A stretch of 64,000 nucleotides of DNA from Proteus columbae (lineage in GTDB: Bacteria; Pseudomonadota; Gammaproteobacteria; Enterobacterales; Enterobacteriaceae). This document shows, piece by piece, positions 32,584 through 41,514 of the stretch (its first letter is position 1; the number at the start of each line of letters is the position of its first letter). Made by a program: the position numbers and the translations under genes. The notes below the pieces were generated by a model. The model did no database searches. It saw only the letters and a list, made by a program, of their open reading frames with translations, and was not told where the DNA came from. The stretch lies in the NCBI RefSeq assembly GCF_009914335.1, contig NZ_CP043925.1:682001-746000 (forward strand), given 5' to 3'.

Positions 32584-32611
32584 CTATCACCGAGCCACGC
32601 TCAATAAGTTT
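32584..32611 (-). repeat. Direct repeat, copy A: displaced 3' end of rbsR
   Basis: Twenty-seven of 28 bases equal 33394-33421 inside rbsR, including a 19-bp perfect core (CTATCACCGAGCCACGCTC). Read on the minus strand in the rbsR frame it gives KLIERGSVI, then DFIK and a stop at the same distance as the real rbsR end (GHRK, stop). The single difference is synonymous (ATT for ATA). This looks like a former rbsR C-terminus. Confidence 0.8.
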
Positions 32612-32622
32612 TGATATATAAA

Positions 32623-33027
32623 TTAATGATGAGTCCAATCCTCAATTCTTAACCCATCAACTCTTTCAAATTCTCGAGTATTATTTGTAACTACTATTAG
32701 CCCTTTACTTCTAGCATGTGCAGCTATGTGTAAATCATTATCACCAATGCGTTTACCTTGTTTCTCAAGTGTTGCTCTGATTTCCCCATAATGAAAAGCG
32801 GCTAACTCATCGTAAGATAAAACAGTGAGTCGAGAAACAAAGTCGTTAACCGTAGCTAAGTTTTTAGCTGAATTTAAACTTTTTTCAGCACCAAAAATGA
32901 GCTCAGCAAGTGTGATTGTAGAAATAGCTAATTGTTCAGCATGTTGGTTGAATTTCGGTAGCAAAAATTCAGGTCTGCGTTTAATGGTAAATATAACGAT
33001 GTTTGTATCTAACAGGTATTTAATCAT
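32623..33027 (-). CDS. vapC: VapC-type PIN-domain toxin
   Basis: This 134-residue PIN-domain endoribonuclease belongs to the VapC toxin family, whose characterised enteric members cut initiator tRNA. Acidic active-site residues are visible in YLLDTNIVIF (Asp near residue 6), LAELIFGAEKS (Glu near 42), and DNDLHIAAHARSKGLIVVTNN (Asp near 99 and the T/N-rich end). The start was set at 33027, matching MIKYLLDTNI and overlapping the vapB stop by 8 bp; the longer frame from 33081 lies inside vapB. It shares the operon and operator with vapB. Confidence 0.92.
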   Translation of the reverse strand: MIKYLLDTNIVIFTIKRRPEFLLPKFNQHAEQLAISTITLAELIFGAEKSLNSAKNLATVNDFVSRLTVLSYDELAAFHYGEIRATLEKQGKRIGDNDLHIAAHARSKGLIVVTNNTREFERVDGLRIEDWTHH

Positions 33028-33262
33028 CAAAGGATTCTCTTTCACTTGTGACTTGATCTGGTCTTTCAGATAAAAAATCATCTGTTACAGACTGATCTGA
33101 TAAGAAAAAGCTATCCCATGCATTTTGTATAGGTGTGATTATTCTTTCTTTTCCTTTGACGCGAACAAAAACTTCTTTTACATCATCAGGAAATCGAGTC
33201 TCAGCGGGTAAACGAACGTTTTGTGTTCTATTGCTCATAAATACTTTGCCATGCTGGATCAT
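33020..33262 (-). CDS. vapB: VapB-type antitoxin
   Basis: This 80-residue antitoxin has the AbrB/SpoVT-type swapped-hairpin N-terminus (VFMSNRTQNVRLPAETRFPDDVKEVFVRVKGKERIITP) and a C-terminal toxin-binding tail with NAWDSFFLSDQSVTDDFLSERP, matching VapB of Salmonella and Shigella in layout. The start is the ATG at 33262 with AGGAG eight bases upstream; a TTG at 33280 is not needed. It overlaps vapC and is expected to repress the operon with it through the inverted repeat upstream. Confidence 0.9.
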   Translation of the reverse strand: MIQHGKVFMSNRTQNVRLPAETRFPDDVKEVFVRVKGKERIITPIQNAWDSFFLSDQSVTDDFLSERPDQVTSERESFDD

Positions 33263-33282
33263 AGTAATAGCTCCTATCAATT

Positions 33283-33311
33283 ACTGCTATATAGCATAAG
33301 TATATAGCAGT
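33283..33311. promoter_or_regulatory. vapBC operator
   Basis: ACTGCTATATA (33283-33293) and TATATAGCAGT (33301-33311) form a perfect 11-bp inverted repeat with a 7-bp spacer, 21 bp upstream of the vapB start. Such repeats bind VapBC complexes. AT-rich TATATA within the arms probably overlaps the -10. Confidence 0.75.
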
Positions 33312-33360
33312 TTTAATAGGATACCAAACATGTTGTATATAAATATATACCCATCCTAGT

Positions 33361-33381
33361 AACCTGTTAATCTAACAGGTT
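33361..33381. terminator. Hairpin at the end of rbsR
   Basis: AACCTGTTA (33361-33369) pairs perfectly with TAACAGGTT (33373-33381) around a 3-nt loop. It overlaps the rbsR stop codon. No T-run follows on the minus strand; on the plus strand ATTTTC follows. It is a weak terminator or a stabilising hairpin and lies on the inserted side of the repeat. Confidence 0.5.
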
Positions 33382-34387
33382 ATTTTCTATGCCCTATCAC
33401 CGAGCCACGCTCTATAAGTTTGGGGGTAAGCACTAGAACATTGTCATCAGCATCGATATTTTCCATGCGATGTAATAATTGGCTGACAGCGAGTTTTCCC
33501 AATTCATCTTTAGGTTGGTGAATGGTCGAAAGCGGTGGGATCATATAAGAGGCTAGGTCGATATCGTCATAACCCATGACGGAAATATCATCAGGTACAC
33601 GCAAACCTTTTTGGTAAATGGCTTGATAAGCGCCAACAGCCATCGCGTCATTACAGGTAAAAACAGCTTGTGGTAAGACAGAAAGTGAGAGTAATTTTTG
33701 CATTGCACTAAATCCACCTGCAAATTCAAAATCACTGGTTAACACAAACTCGTTTCGAATAGCTAATCCTGCTTTTTGCATCGCATTATAATAACCTTGC
33801 AAACGATGTTTTGCAGGAAGCTTATCTTGTGGGCCTGCAATACATGCAATTTCAGTAAAACCTTTTTCAATCAGATAATTGGTTGCGATTTCGCCCCCGA
33901 GCAGAGAGTTATCTTGAATAATATCTCCCCCATATTCAAACGGGGACCAATCCATCATCACCATCGGTAAACGAGGATAACGATTTAGTACTTCATGAGA
34001 GGGCGCTCTGGCTTCCGTTGACATCAATAATAAGCCATCAACACGTTTTTGCAGCAACGTTTCAAGGCTGCTATCCATGCGCTCGTAATCCCCTTCGGTG
34101 TTACATAAAATAAGGCTATAGCCTTTTTCATAGCAGCTACGTTCAACACCGCGCACAACTTCGGCATAAAAAGGGTTGCTACTGGCTGTGACTAACATAC
34201 CGATAGTGTGAGTACAGTTCATTTTTAAACTACGCGCTAAAGCAGAAGGCGCGTAATTTAAGGTTTCGATGGCGTCGTTAACCTTTTTACGAATACCTTC
34301 GCTAACATAACGGTTGTTATTGATAACGTGAGAAACAGTTGATGTCGAAACGCCCGCCAAACGGGCGACATCTTTCATTGTTGCCAA
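33380..34387 (-). CDS. rbsR: Ribose operon repressor RbsR
   Basis: RbsR is the LacI/GalR-family repressor of ribose uptake, released by ribose. The N-terminal helix-turn-helix ([24 protein letters not shown]) is followed by a hinge ([11 protein letters not shown]) and a periplasmic-binding-like domain. It has 335 residues. It is the last gene of rbsDACBKR. The C-terminus [10 protein letters not shown] is longer than the E. coli ERGSA, and its coding sequence is duplicated downstream beyond vapBC. rbsK ends 4 bp before its start. Confidence 0.97.
   Translation of the reverse strand: MATMKDVARLAGVSTSTVSHVINNNRYVSEGIRKKVNDAIETLNYAPSALARSLKMNCTHTIGMLVTASSNPFYAEVVRGVERSCYEKGYSLILCNTEGDYERMDSSLETLLQKRVDGLLLMSTEARAPSHEVLNRYPRLPMVMMDWSPFEYGGDIIQDNSLLGGEIATNYLIEKGFTEIACIAGPQDKLPAKHRLQGYYNAMQKAGLAIRNEFVLTSDFEFAGGFSAMQKLLSLSVLPQAVFTCNDAMAVGAYQAIYQKGLRVPDDISVMGYDDIDLASYMIPPLSTIHQPKDELGKLAVSQLLHRMENIDADDNVLVLTPKLIERGSVIGHRK
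33394..33421 (-). repeat. Direct repeat, copy B: 3' end of intact rbsR
   Basis: Partner of the copy at 32584-32611, 810 bp away, 27 of 28 bases equal. It encodes KLIERGSVI of the present RbsR, and the codons beyond it differ from copy A. Confidence 0.85.
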
Positions 34388-34391
34388 AGTA

Positions 34392-35318
34392 CTATGCTCG
34401 CTCTGCTAAAAATGATTCGATTTCATGACGCCAAGGAACTGAAGATTGCGCACCATGACGTGTAACTGCAATTGCAGCTGCTGCGTGAGCAAAACGGATA
34501 GCCTCAACGGAAGGTTTCCCTTCTAATATTGCAGTGACAAATGCACCGTTAAATGTATCACCTGCGGCAATGGTATCAACTGCTTCGACACGAAAACCGG
34601 GAATTATCATGCCTTTTCTTTGTTCACTAAACCATACGCCACGGCTACCCAAAGTGATAAGCACTTGTTTGATACCTTTACGATGTAAGATTTCGGCAGC
34701 TTTTGCTGCACCCGCTTCATCATGCACAGAAACGCCTGTTAATATTTCGGCTTCCGTCTCATTTGGAGTGATAACATCAATAAAACTCAGAAATTCATCA
34801 GATAAAGGCACTGCTGGAGCAGGATTTAAAATAACTTTCGTGTGATGTGACTTTGCCAGTTTTGCTGCTTCAAAGACTGTCTCTAATGGTGATTCTAATT
34901 GCATCAGTAAGGCATCAGCATGCTCAACAACATGATGATATTGCTGAAAATGTGTTGGCGTTAGTGCGCCATTCGCACCTGCAACGATGCTAATTACGTT
35001 TTCTCCTTGTTCATTAACAAGGATCATTGCGACACCTGTTGGTGTCTGCGGAATAATACTAATTGCATTAATATGAATATTATCTGTTTTCAGTTGAGCA
35101 ATGATTTCACTACCAATTGCATCATCACCGACACAAGCAATAAAGGTAATATCGGCGCCACTACGACCGCAAGCGACTGCTTGATTTGCACCTTTACCAC
35201 CAAAGGCTATTTTGTATTGATGACCAATAATGGTTTCACCAGGTTTTGGAAATTGTGAAATATTCATAATGTGGTCAACATTGATGCTACCTAGAACAGC
35301 AAGGCGAGGTGTCGTCAT
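34392..35318 (-). CDS. rbsK: Ribokinase
   Basis: Ribokinase phosphorylates ribose to ribose-5-phosphate after uptake. This PfkB-family protein of 308 residues shows the signatures [15 protein letters not shown] near the N-terminus and [17 protein letters not shown] near residue 250, with the catalytic Asp in AAGD. It lies between rbsB and rbsR in the ribose operon. A hairpin (35360-35385) separates it from rbsB. Confidence 0.98.
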   Translation of the reverse strand: MTTPRLAVLGSINVDHIMNISQFPKPGETIIGHQYKIAFGGKGANQAVACGRSGADITFIACVGDDAIGSEIIAQLKTDNIHINAISIIPQTPTGVAMILVNEQGENVISIVAGANGALTPTHFQQYHHVVEHADALLMQLESPLETVFEAAKLAKSHHTKVILNPAPAVPLSDEFLSFIDVITPNETEAEILTGVSVHDEAGAAKAAEILHRKGIKQVLITLGSRGVWFSEQRKGMIIPGFRVEAVDTIAAGDTFNGAFVTAILEGKPSVEAIRFAHAAAAIAVTRHGAQSSVPWRHEIESFLAERA

Positions 35319-35359
35319 AGCCTTTATCCTTGTGAAAACGTGTTTTAATGATTAAAGCC

Positions 35360-35385
35360 ACCACGGAGCAATATCACTCCGTGGT
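35360..35385 (-). terminator. Intercistronic hairpin between rbsB and rbsK
   Basis: ACCACGGAG (35360-35368) pairs with CTCCGTGGT (35377-35385) around an 8-nt loop. No T-run follows on the minus strand. It probably protects the 3' end of the abundant rbsB message and lowers rbsKR expression. Confidence 0.65.
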
Positions 35386-35396
35386 ATTTGTTGTTG

Positions 35397-36287
35397 TTAT
35401 TTTTTTATAACTAACTCAAGCTCGACAGGGATTGTTGCATCCACTTTCTCGCCTTTGAGAATTTTATCTGCAGTTTGAATACCGATAATACCAATTTGAT
35501 CTGGGCGTTGAGCAATGGTTGCACCTAACATGCCACGGTTTACCGCTTTGATCCCATCATCTGTACCATCGAAACCAATCACTAATACATCGGTACGACC
35601 AGCAGTTTGCAATGCACGTAATGCACCTAATGCCATTTCATCATTTTGTGCAAAAACAGCTTGAACAGCAGGATACGCAGTTAACAGATTTTGCATCACG
35701 TTAAGACCTTTGGTGCGGTCAAAATCAGCAGGTTGGCTTGCAAGTACATTCAGTTTATGGGCATCAACGGCTTGTTTAAAACCTTCACCACGTTCACGAG
35801 ATGCAGATGTTCCTGTGATCCCTTCTAGTTGAATAACTTTGGCGTCATTAGCGACTTTTTCAGCAATATAATCACCTGCCATTTTACCGCCAAGGCGATT
35901 ATCTGAAGCAACGTGGCTGACGACTTCACCTTTGTTTGCAACACGGTCTAGGGTGATAACTGGGATTTTAGCTTTATTGGCTAAAATAACTGCATTCCCC
36001 ACAGCATCTGAATCTGTCGGATTAATAAGCATTAAACGTGTGCCTTTTACGGTGAGATCTTGCACGTTAGCAAGCTCTTTAGCCGGGTTGTCCATAGAAT
36101 CTAGAACAACAAGGTCGTAACCTAATCTATTTGCCTCTTTCTGTGCACTGTCTTTCATTGTGACAAAGAAAGGGTTGTTTAGTGTTGAGATAACAAGCGC
36201 GATTGATTCTTTTGCCAATGCGTTAGCGCTGATTGTGGCGCTTAATGCAACAACAGAAAGAAGTGTTGCCATTTTTTTGAGTTTCAT
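35397..36287 (-). CDS. rbsB: Ribose-binding periplasmic protein RbsB
   Basis: RbsB captures ribose in the periplasm for the RbsAC transporter and can present it to chemoreceptors. The 296-residue protein has a signal peptide ([25 protein letters not shown]) and then the class I binding-protein fold: [42 protein letters not shown] and [14 protein letters not shown]. It lies between rbsC and rbsK. SD AGGAAC precedes the ATG. Confidence 0.98.
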   Translation of the reverse strand: MKLKKMATLLSVVALSATISANALAKESIALVISTLNNPFFVTMKDSAQKEANRLGYDLVVLDSMDNPAKELANVQDLTVKGTRLMLINPTDSDAVGNAVILANKAKIPVITLDRVANKGEVVSHVASDNRLGGKMAGDYIAEKVANDAKVIQLEGITGTSASRERGEGFKQAVDAHKLNVLASQPADFDRTKGLNVMQNLLTAYPAVQAVFAQNDEMALGALRALQTAGRTDVLVIGFDGTDDGIKAVNRGMLGATIAQRPDQIGIIGIQTADKILKGEKVDATIPVELELVIKK

Positions 36288-36329
36288 AATATAAGTTCCT
36301 GTCGGGGTTCGGATTAAGAGAATAGAGAG

Positions 36330-37295
36330 TTATTTTTTGTTATCTACCAAAACAGCAAGTAAGATGACCACCGCTTTTACTATCATTTGATAGTTTGATG
36401 ATATTCCTAATAAATTCAGTGCATTATTTAAGAATCCTAGAATAAGTGCACCAATTAATGTACCGATAATACGACCTTTACCGCCTGCAAGACTGGTACC
36501 ACCGAGAACAACGGCAGCAATAGCATCTAGCTCATAACCATTACCTGCCATTGGTTGTGCTGATGAAAGTCGAGCAACTTCAATGACACTCGCAAGGGCT
36601 GCTAATAAACCACATAATGAATAAACGATGATTTTGATTTTATCGACGCTAATACCCGATAAGCGAGTGGCAGATTCATTACCCCCTAATGCATAGATAT
36701 AGCGACCTAAACGGGTGTGATGTAATAAATACCATGCACTTAAGAAGACAATCATCATGAGCCAAATTGGCGTTGGAATGCCAAATGGGCGACCAATACC
36801 AAACCAACTAAACAGATCGGCATTATCACTAAATCCGGTATTAATAGGGCTACCATCGGTATAAACGCGAGTAACACCGCGCAGTAATAACATCATGACT
36901 AACGTAGCAATAAAGGCTTGAACTTTACCTTTAGCAACGATAATTCCTGTTACACCACCAATAGCGGCACCTAATGCCAATGCGCCAACAACAGCAACAA
37001 GCGCATTAACATCCGCACCCACCATAGAAGCGGCAACGGCACCTGTTAATGCAAGCAATGAACCAACAGATAAGTCGATACCAGATGTTAAAATAACTAG
37101 CGTCATTCCAACTGCCATAATGGCGTTAACCGATGTTTGTTGGAGAATGTTGAAAATATTGTTTAAGGTAAAAAAATTAGGGCTGAGTGTGGAAACCACA
37201 ACAATCAGAAGTAGCAATGCAATCAGCGATTTTTGCTCTAATAGCCAAGCTTTTGAGAACCAACGTTTTGACGCTGGAATTGAATTCGTGCTCAT
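36330..37295 (-). CDS. rbsC: Ribose ABC transporter permease RbsC
   Basis: RbsC forms the membrane channel for ribose import. The 321-residue protein has 8-10 hydrophobic segments with the family motifs GMTLVILTSGIDLSVGS and LDAIAAVVLGGTSLAGGKGRI, the latter contacting the ATPase RbsA. It starts 1 bp after the rbsA stop, so translation is coupled. Confidence 0.97.
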   Translation of the reverse strand: MSTNSIPASKRWFSKAWLLEQKSLIALLLLIVVVSTLSPNFFTLNNIFNILQQTSVNAIMAVGMTLVILTSGIDLSVGSLLALTGAVAASMVGADVNALVAVVGALALGAAIGGVTGIIVAKGKVQAFIATLVMMLLLRGVTRVYTDGSPINTGFSDNADLFSWFGIGRPFGIPTPIWLMMIVFLSAWYLLHHTRLGRYIYALGGNESATRLSGISVDKIKIIVYSLCGLLAALASVIEVARLSSAQPMAGNGYELDAIAAVVLGGTSLAGGKGRIIGTLIGALILGFLNNALNLLGISSNYQMIVKAVVILLAVLVDNKK

Positions 37296-37296
37296 A

Positions 37297-38805
37297 TCAA
37301 ACTCCTACTTTAGCGTCATATTGTTTACCAACAGCCGCTGCCATTAGCATTTCTTGTGTGACATTGTGAGCGGAAAACTCACCACTAATACGACCTTCAT
37401 GCATAACCAGAATACGGTCACTCATTCCCATTACCTCAGGCATTTCAGAAGAAATTAAAATGATGCTTAATCCTTCTTGTTTAAATTTATTAATTAGCTG
37501 ATAAATTTCTTTTTTAGCGCCCACATCAACGCCACGAGTGGGTTCATCAAGAATAAGCACTTTAGGGCGAGTCATTAGACCTCTTGCGATAGCCACTTTT
37601 TGTTGATTTCCCCCAGATAAAAAGCCAATCGTTTGATCCATTGAAGGGGTTTTTATATTGAATAATTTAATAAAATCACCGACAGTGAGTTGCTCTTCTT
37701 TATGATTAAGTACACCCATACCGCGGCTAAAATAGCGAAGGGCTGTCAGAGACATATTTTCTTTTACCGACATGCCAAGCACTAAACCATCACGCTTTCT
37801 ATCTTCAGAAATGTAAACAATGCCTTGTTCCAATCCTTCAACCGGCTTTTTGATTTGGCAGGGTTTACCATCTAATTCAACAGTGCCATTGGTTTTAGGT
37901 AATGCGCCGTAGATAATTTTCATTAACTCAGTACGACCCGCGCCCATTAATCCAGAAATGCCCAGAATTTCGCTTTCATGTAATGAGAAACTGACATCAT
38001 GAACATCTTCGCCACTGAGGTTAATGACGTTAAGTTTGGTTTTTCCTTGAGGGATATTAATACGAGGGTATTGGTCTTCTAACTTACGACCCACCATCAT
38101 TTCAATCAGAGTGTCTTCTTTTAATGAGGCGACAGGTTTTTCACCAATAAACTGGCCGTCTCGCAGTACAGTCACGTCATCACAAATCTCAAAGATCTCT
38201 TTTAGACGATGTGAGATATAAACAATGCCACAACCTTGATCTCTTAGTTCACGAATAACGTTAAATAGAGATTCTGTTTCAGTATCGGTTAACGCATCTG
38301 TTGGCTCATCCATGATGATGACTTTTGAGCCAAAGCTAAGAACCTTGGCGATTTCTACCATTTGCTGATCACCAATCGATAATTCAGACACTAAACGGTG
38401 ACTACTGTAAGCAAGGTTTAATCGGGCTAATAACTTATCAGCCTCTACATACATTTTCTTCCAATCGATAGCGCCAAAAGCACGAGTAAACTCACGACCT
38501 AAGAAGATATTTTCTGCGATGGTTAATTCTGGAATAAGGTTAAGCTCTTGGTGAATAATGCCTATTCCTGCTTCTTGGGAAGTTTTGGGACCATTGAAAG
38601 CACAGCTTTCGCCTTGATAAATGACTTCACCCGAATCTTTTTTATAGATCCCAGTCAGCACTTTCATTAGTGTTGATTTGCCTGCCCCGTTTTCACCTAC
38701 GAGTGCCATTACTCTACCGGGATAAATTCGAAGTGTGGCACCTGATAGTGCTTTTACACCAGGGAATGACTTATCAATATCTTTAAGTTCAAGTAAAGGT
38801 TCCAT
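37297..38805 (-). CDS. rbsA: Ribose ABC transporter ATP-binding protein RbsA
   Basis: RbsA is the tandem ATPase of the ribose importer. In 502 residues it has two nucleotide-binding domains: the first with Walker [15 protein letters not shown], signature [13 protein letters not shown] and Walker [12 protein letters not shown]; the second with a degenerate Walker A ([10 protein letters not shown]), signature [15 protein letters not shown] and [15 protein letters not shown]. This degeneracy is normal for sugar importers. It follows rbsD by 7 bp. Confidence 0.98.
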   Translation of the reverse strand: MEPLLELKDIDKSFPGVKALSGATLRIYPGRVMALVGENGAGKSTLMKVLTGIYKKDSGEVIYQGESCAFNGPKTSQEAGIGIIHQELNLIPELTIAENIFLGREFTRAFGAIDWKKMYVEADKLLARLNLAYSSHRLVSELSIGDQQMVEIAKVLSFGSKVIIMDEPTDALTDTETESLFNVIRELRDQGCGIVYISHRLKEIFEICDDVTVLRDGQFIGEKPVASLKEDTLIEMMVGRKLEDQYPRINIPQGKTKLNVINLSGEDVHDVSFSLHESEILGISGLMGAGRTELMKIIYGALPKTNGTVELDGKPCQIKKPVEGLEQGIVYISEDRKRDGLVLGMSVKENMSLTALRYFSRGMGVLNHKEEQLTVGDFIKLFNIKTPSMDQTIGFLSGGNQQKVAIARGLMTRPKVLILDEPTRGVDVGAKKEIYQLINKFKQEGLSIILISSEMPEVMGMSDRILVMHEGRISGEFSAHNVTQEMLMAAAVGKQYDAKVGV

Positions 38806-38812
38806 ATTGCCC

Positions 38813-39232
38813 TCAAAAAGTCACACCAGAAAACAACACAATATTGGCATAAGGCGTACATTCACCGGTTCTAATAACAGCTTTATTTTCAGTAAGTTGC
38901 TTTTTGAATGCTTCATGTGAAACATACATTATTTGAATAGGTTTCTTCTGCTCTTGTTCTAATAAATTGAGATAAGAGAGGATTTCATTAAACAGAGAGG
39001 GATTGATGGTTTTAATTTCTTCCGCCAGCATCACCGCTTCGATTTGCATTTCATGGGTAACGGTTTGTAAGACTGACATAAAGTCAGGAATACCTTGAGT
39101 GAGAGCAAGATCAATTCGTTCAACAGAGGAGGGAATAGGTAATCCAGCATCTGCAATAGTGATTTTGTCAGTGTGTCCTAAACGTGAAATTACACTCGAA
39201 ATAGGACTATTAAGTAATACACCTTTTTTCAT
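38813..39232 (-). CDS. rbsD: D-ribose pyranase RbsD
   Basis: RbsD converts ribose between pyranose and furanose forms, supplying the furanose for ribokinase. The 139-residue protein starts [34 protein letters not shown], with the catalytic His20-region and Asp typical of the family. It is the first gene of the operon. GAGGAAAC precedes the ATG, and an RbsR operator lies 11 bp before the start. Confidence 0.97.
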   Translation of the reverse strand: MKKGVLLNSPISSVISRLGHTDKITIADAGLPIPSSVERIDLALTQGIPDFMSVLQTVTHEMQIEAVMLAEEIKTINPSLFNEILSYLNLLEQEQKKPIQIMYVSHEAFKKQLTENKAVIRTGECTPYANIVLFSGVTF

Positions 39233-39242
39233 GTTTCCTCCT

Positions 39243-39293
39243 CAGCGAAACGTTTCGCTGTCTACATAGTAGAAAAGAAAGGTGGGAAAACAA
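39243..39293 (-). promoter_or_regulatory. rbsD promoter with RbsR operator O1
   Basis: On the minus strand TTGTTT (39293-39288) and TACTAT (39271-39266) form a -35/-10 pair with 16-bp spacing. The 18-bp perfect palindrome CAGCGAAACGTTTCGCTG at 39243-39260 follows and covers the expected start point. It is the LacI/GalR-type RbsR operator known from E. coli. Confidence 0.85.
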
Positions 39294-39310
39294 GTTTGAT
39301 TTATTCATAT

Positions 39311-39334
39311 TGTGAGCGTGATCGAAACGTTTCG
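39311..39334 (-). promoter_or_regulatory. CRP-like site and second RbsR operator O2
   Basis: TGTGA-gcgtga-TCGAA (39311-39326) matches CRP in 8 of 10 and is centred near -60 of the rbsD start point, a usual activating position. Overlapping it, CGAAACGTTTCG (39323-39334) repeats the operator core, 77 bp centre to centre from O1. Confidence 0.6.
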
Positions 39335-39532
39335 TTGGCAAACAAAAAGAAAGAAAAATCTAACTGATTGAATAAATTAACGCTGAATGGATTCAAGAAA
39401 GAAAGAGGTTATTTTCAGTGAATTTCATAAAAATGTGATGATGGACAAGGTTGTAATAAAGGCGACAATATGGGGTGTGGAAATGTAAACCAGTATGATA
39501 AAAGTAGATAAATCACAGCCTAGAAATACATT

Positions 39533-39566
39533 AACCTCTCCTGTGGTTAATTAGGAGAGGTTTTTT
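39533..39566. terminator. Hairpin between dxs and the rbs promoter
   Basis: AACCTCTCCT (39533-39542) pairs with AGGAGAGGTT (39553-39562) around a 10-nt loop. T6 follows on the plus strand; on the minus strand, downstream of dxs, only TTAATGTATTT follows. It can end dxs transcripts but is better placed for a plus-strand transcript. Confidence 0.8.
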
Positions 39567-39582
39567 AATCATTTTAATTCAA

Positions 39583-41448
39583 TTAGTTAGCTTGATAAGC
39601 CTTAATTGATTTCTCAATACCTTCTGCATCTAATCCTAAGTCAGATCTGATCTCTTCTTGTCCACCTTGTGGTACAAACAGATTAGGTATACCTAAGTTT
39701 AGGACAGGTATTAAGCAACGTTCTTGCATGAGTAACTCGTTTACGCCACTGCCAGCACCACCCATAATGGCATTTTCTTCTAGCGTTACCAACATATCAT
39801 GCTGTTCAGCCAGAGAAAGGATAAGTGATTTATCAAGAGGCTTGATAAAACGCATATCAGCCACAGTTGCATCAAGTTTTTTAGCAACTTCTAACGCTTC
39901 TGGTAGTAATGTACCAAAGTTTAAAATCGCAATACCTTTGCCTTGGCGACGAATAATACCTTTACCCATAGGTAGTGGACTAAGTGGTTGCAATTGTGCA
40001 CCAACACTAGAGCCTCTTGGATAGCGTACGGCAACAGGACCATCTTGATAGTGATAACCTGTGTGAAGCATTTGGCGACACTCATTTTCATCACTTGGCG
40101 CCATAATGACCATATTAGGAATGCAGCGTAAGAATGAGAGGTCAAAAGCACCTTGGTGAGTTTGACCATCTGCTCCCACAATACCACCACGATCAATAGC
40201 AAATAAAACAGGCAGTTTTTGAATGGCAATGTCGTGGATCACTTGGTCGTAAGCGCGTTGTAAGAATGTTGAGTAGATAGCAACAATCGGCTTATAACCC
40301 CCAATTGCTAAACCTGCTGCAAAGGTAACGGCATGTTGTTCTGCGATCGCAACATCAAAGTATTGTGAAGGGTATTCCTTTGAGAAACGCACCATACCAG
40401 AGCCTTCACGCATAGCTGGGGTAATTGCCATGAGTTTTGGATCAGTTGAGGCTTCTTCACATAACCAGTCACCAAAAATTTTGGAAAATGTAGGTCGTGC
40501 ATTAGGGCTTTTAGGTAATGTCCCAGTTTGTGGATCAAATTTAGGGACTGCGTGCCAGCTAATTGGATCACGCTCAGCAGGCGCATATCCACGACCTTTT
40601 TTAGTCATAATATGCAGAAGCTGAGGGCCTTTTAGATCACGCATGTTAGTTAATGTCTGTACTAACGCAATAACATCGTGGCCATCAACAGGACCGATAT
40701 AGTTGAAACCCAACTCTTCAAACATGGTGCCTGGGACAACCATGCCTTTGATATGTTCCTCTGTCTTTTTCAGTAATTCTTTAATGGGTGGAATACCTGA
40801 GAAGACTTTTTTTCCACCTTCACGCAAGGTGGTATACAGTTTGCCAGATAACAATTGCGCAAGGTGATTATTCAATGCACCAACGTTTTCTGAAATCGAC
40901 ATCTCATTGTCATTAAGTACAACGAGCATATCTGGTTCAATATCTCCTGCGTGATTCATTGCTTCAAAAGCCATACCCGCAGTAATTGCCCCATCACCAA
41001 TCACACAAACTGTTTTTCTGTTCAGCTTTTCTTGTTCGGCGGCGACAGCCATACCTAAACCTGCACTGATAGAGGTTGAAGAGTGACCAACACAAAGTTT
41101 GTCGTATTCACTCTCTTCTCGCCAAGGGAAGGGGTGTAACCCATTCTTTTGACGGATAGTATCAATGCGGTCACGGCGACCCGTTAAGATCTTATGAGGA
41201 TAGGCCTGATGACCAACATCCCAAATCAGGTTATCAAAAGGGGTTTTATAGACGTAATGAAGAGCAACCGTTAACTCAATAGCACCTAAACCTGAGGCGA
41301 AGTGACCACTTGAGCGGCTGACACTGTTAAGAAGAAATAGCCTTAGCTCATCACAGAGTTTAGGCAAACTCTCTTTTGGTAACAGGCGCAAATCTTCTGG
41401 TGTTTCAACCAACGCCAATGTGGGATATTTTTCGATATCAATGCTCAT
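39583..41448 (-). CDS. dxs: 1-deoxy-D-xylulose-5-phosphate synthase
   Basis: Dxs joins pyruvate and glyceraldehyde-3-phosphate with thiamine pyrophosphate, the first step of the MEP isoprenoid pathway and also precursor supply for thiamine and pyridoxal. The 621-residue protein shows the TPP motif [18 protein letters not shown]...NDNEMSIS, the central [16 protein letters not shown] and the transketolase C-domain. It is last in xseB-ispA-dxs. Confidence 0.98.
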   Translation of the reverse strand: MSIDIEKYPTLALVETPEDLRLLPKESLPKLCDELRLFLLNSVSRSSGHFASGLGAIELTVALHYVYKTPFDNLIWDVGHQAYPHKILTGRRDRIDTIRQKNGLHPFPWREESEYDKLCVGHSSTSISAGLGMAVAAEQEKLNRKTVCVIGDGAITAGMAFEAMNHAGDIEPDMLVVLNDNEMSISENVGALNNHLAQLLSGKLYTTLREGGKKVFSGIPPIKELLKKTEEHIKGMVVPGTMFEELGFNYIGPVDGHDVIALVQTLTNMRDLKGPQLLHIMTKKGRGYAPAERDPISWHAVPKFDPQTGTLPKSPNARPTFSKIFGDWLCEEASTDPKLMAITPAMREGSGMVRFSKEYPSQYFDVAIAEQHAVTFAAGLAIGGYKPIVAIYSTFLQRAYDQVIHDIAIQKLPVLFAIDRGGIVGADGQTHQGAFDLSFLRCIPNMVIMAPSDENECRQMLHTGYHYQDGPVAVRYPRGSSVGAQLQPLSPLPMGKGIIRRQGKGIAILNFGTLLPEALEVAKKLDATVADMRFIKPLDKSLILSLAEQHDMLVTLEENAIMGGAGSGVNELLMQERCLIPVLNLGIPNLFVPQGGQEEIRSDLGLDAEGIEKSIKAYQAN

Positions 41449-41514
41449 GTGATGCCTATTAATTAATCACTTGTAATAGGGAAAGAACAGGTAAGCTGCT
41501 CTCTTTATTTTTTA

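Larger units (their letters stand above)
32183..32622. other. Gap between yjdM and vapC with the displaced rbsR 3' end
   Basis: This 440-bp stretch contains no gene. It holds a hairpin read on the minus strand at 32517-32539 and the second copy of the rbsR gene end at 32584-32611 (both listed). The rest is AT-rich and shows no clear element. It is probably what lay downstream of rbsR before the vapBC module arrived. Confidence 0.5.
32612..33393. mobile_element. Candidate inserted module carrying vapBC at the rbsR 3' end
   Basis: The 782 bp between the two direct repeats contain only vapC, vapB, their operator and a hairpin. Repeats of a gene's 3' end on both sides, with the gene kept intact, are the signature of site-specific integration. 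No integrase or transposase is present, so it would have been moved in trans, be a remnant, or have arrived by homologous exchange. Confidence 0.45.
39233..39582. other. rbs promoter region and dxs 3' flank
   Basis: This 350-bp region holds the rbsD promoter with two operators (39243-39334) and a strong hairpin at 39533-39562. The ~190 bp between them have no ORF. The hairpin's T-run points to plus-strand transcription, so a small RNA in 39340-39566 is possible but unproven. Confidence 0.5.
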
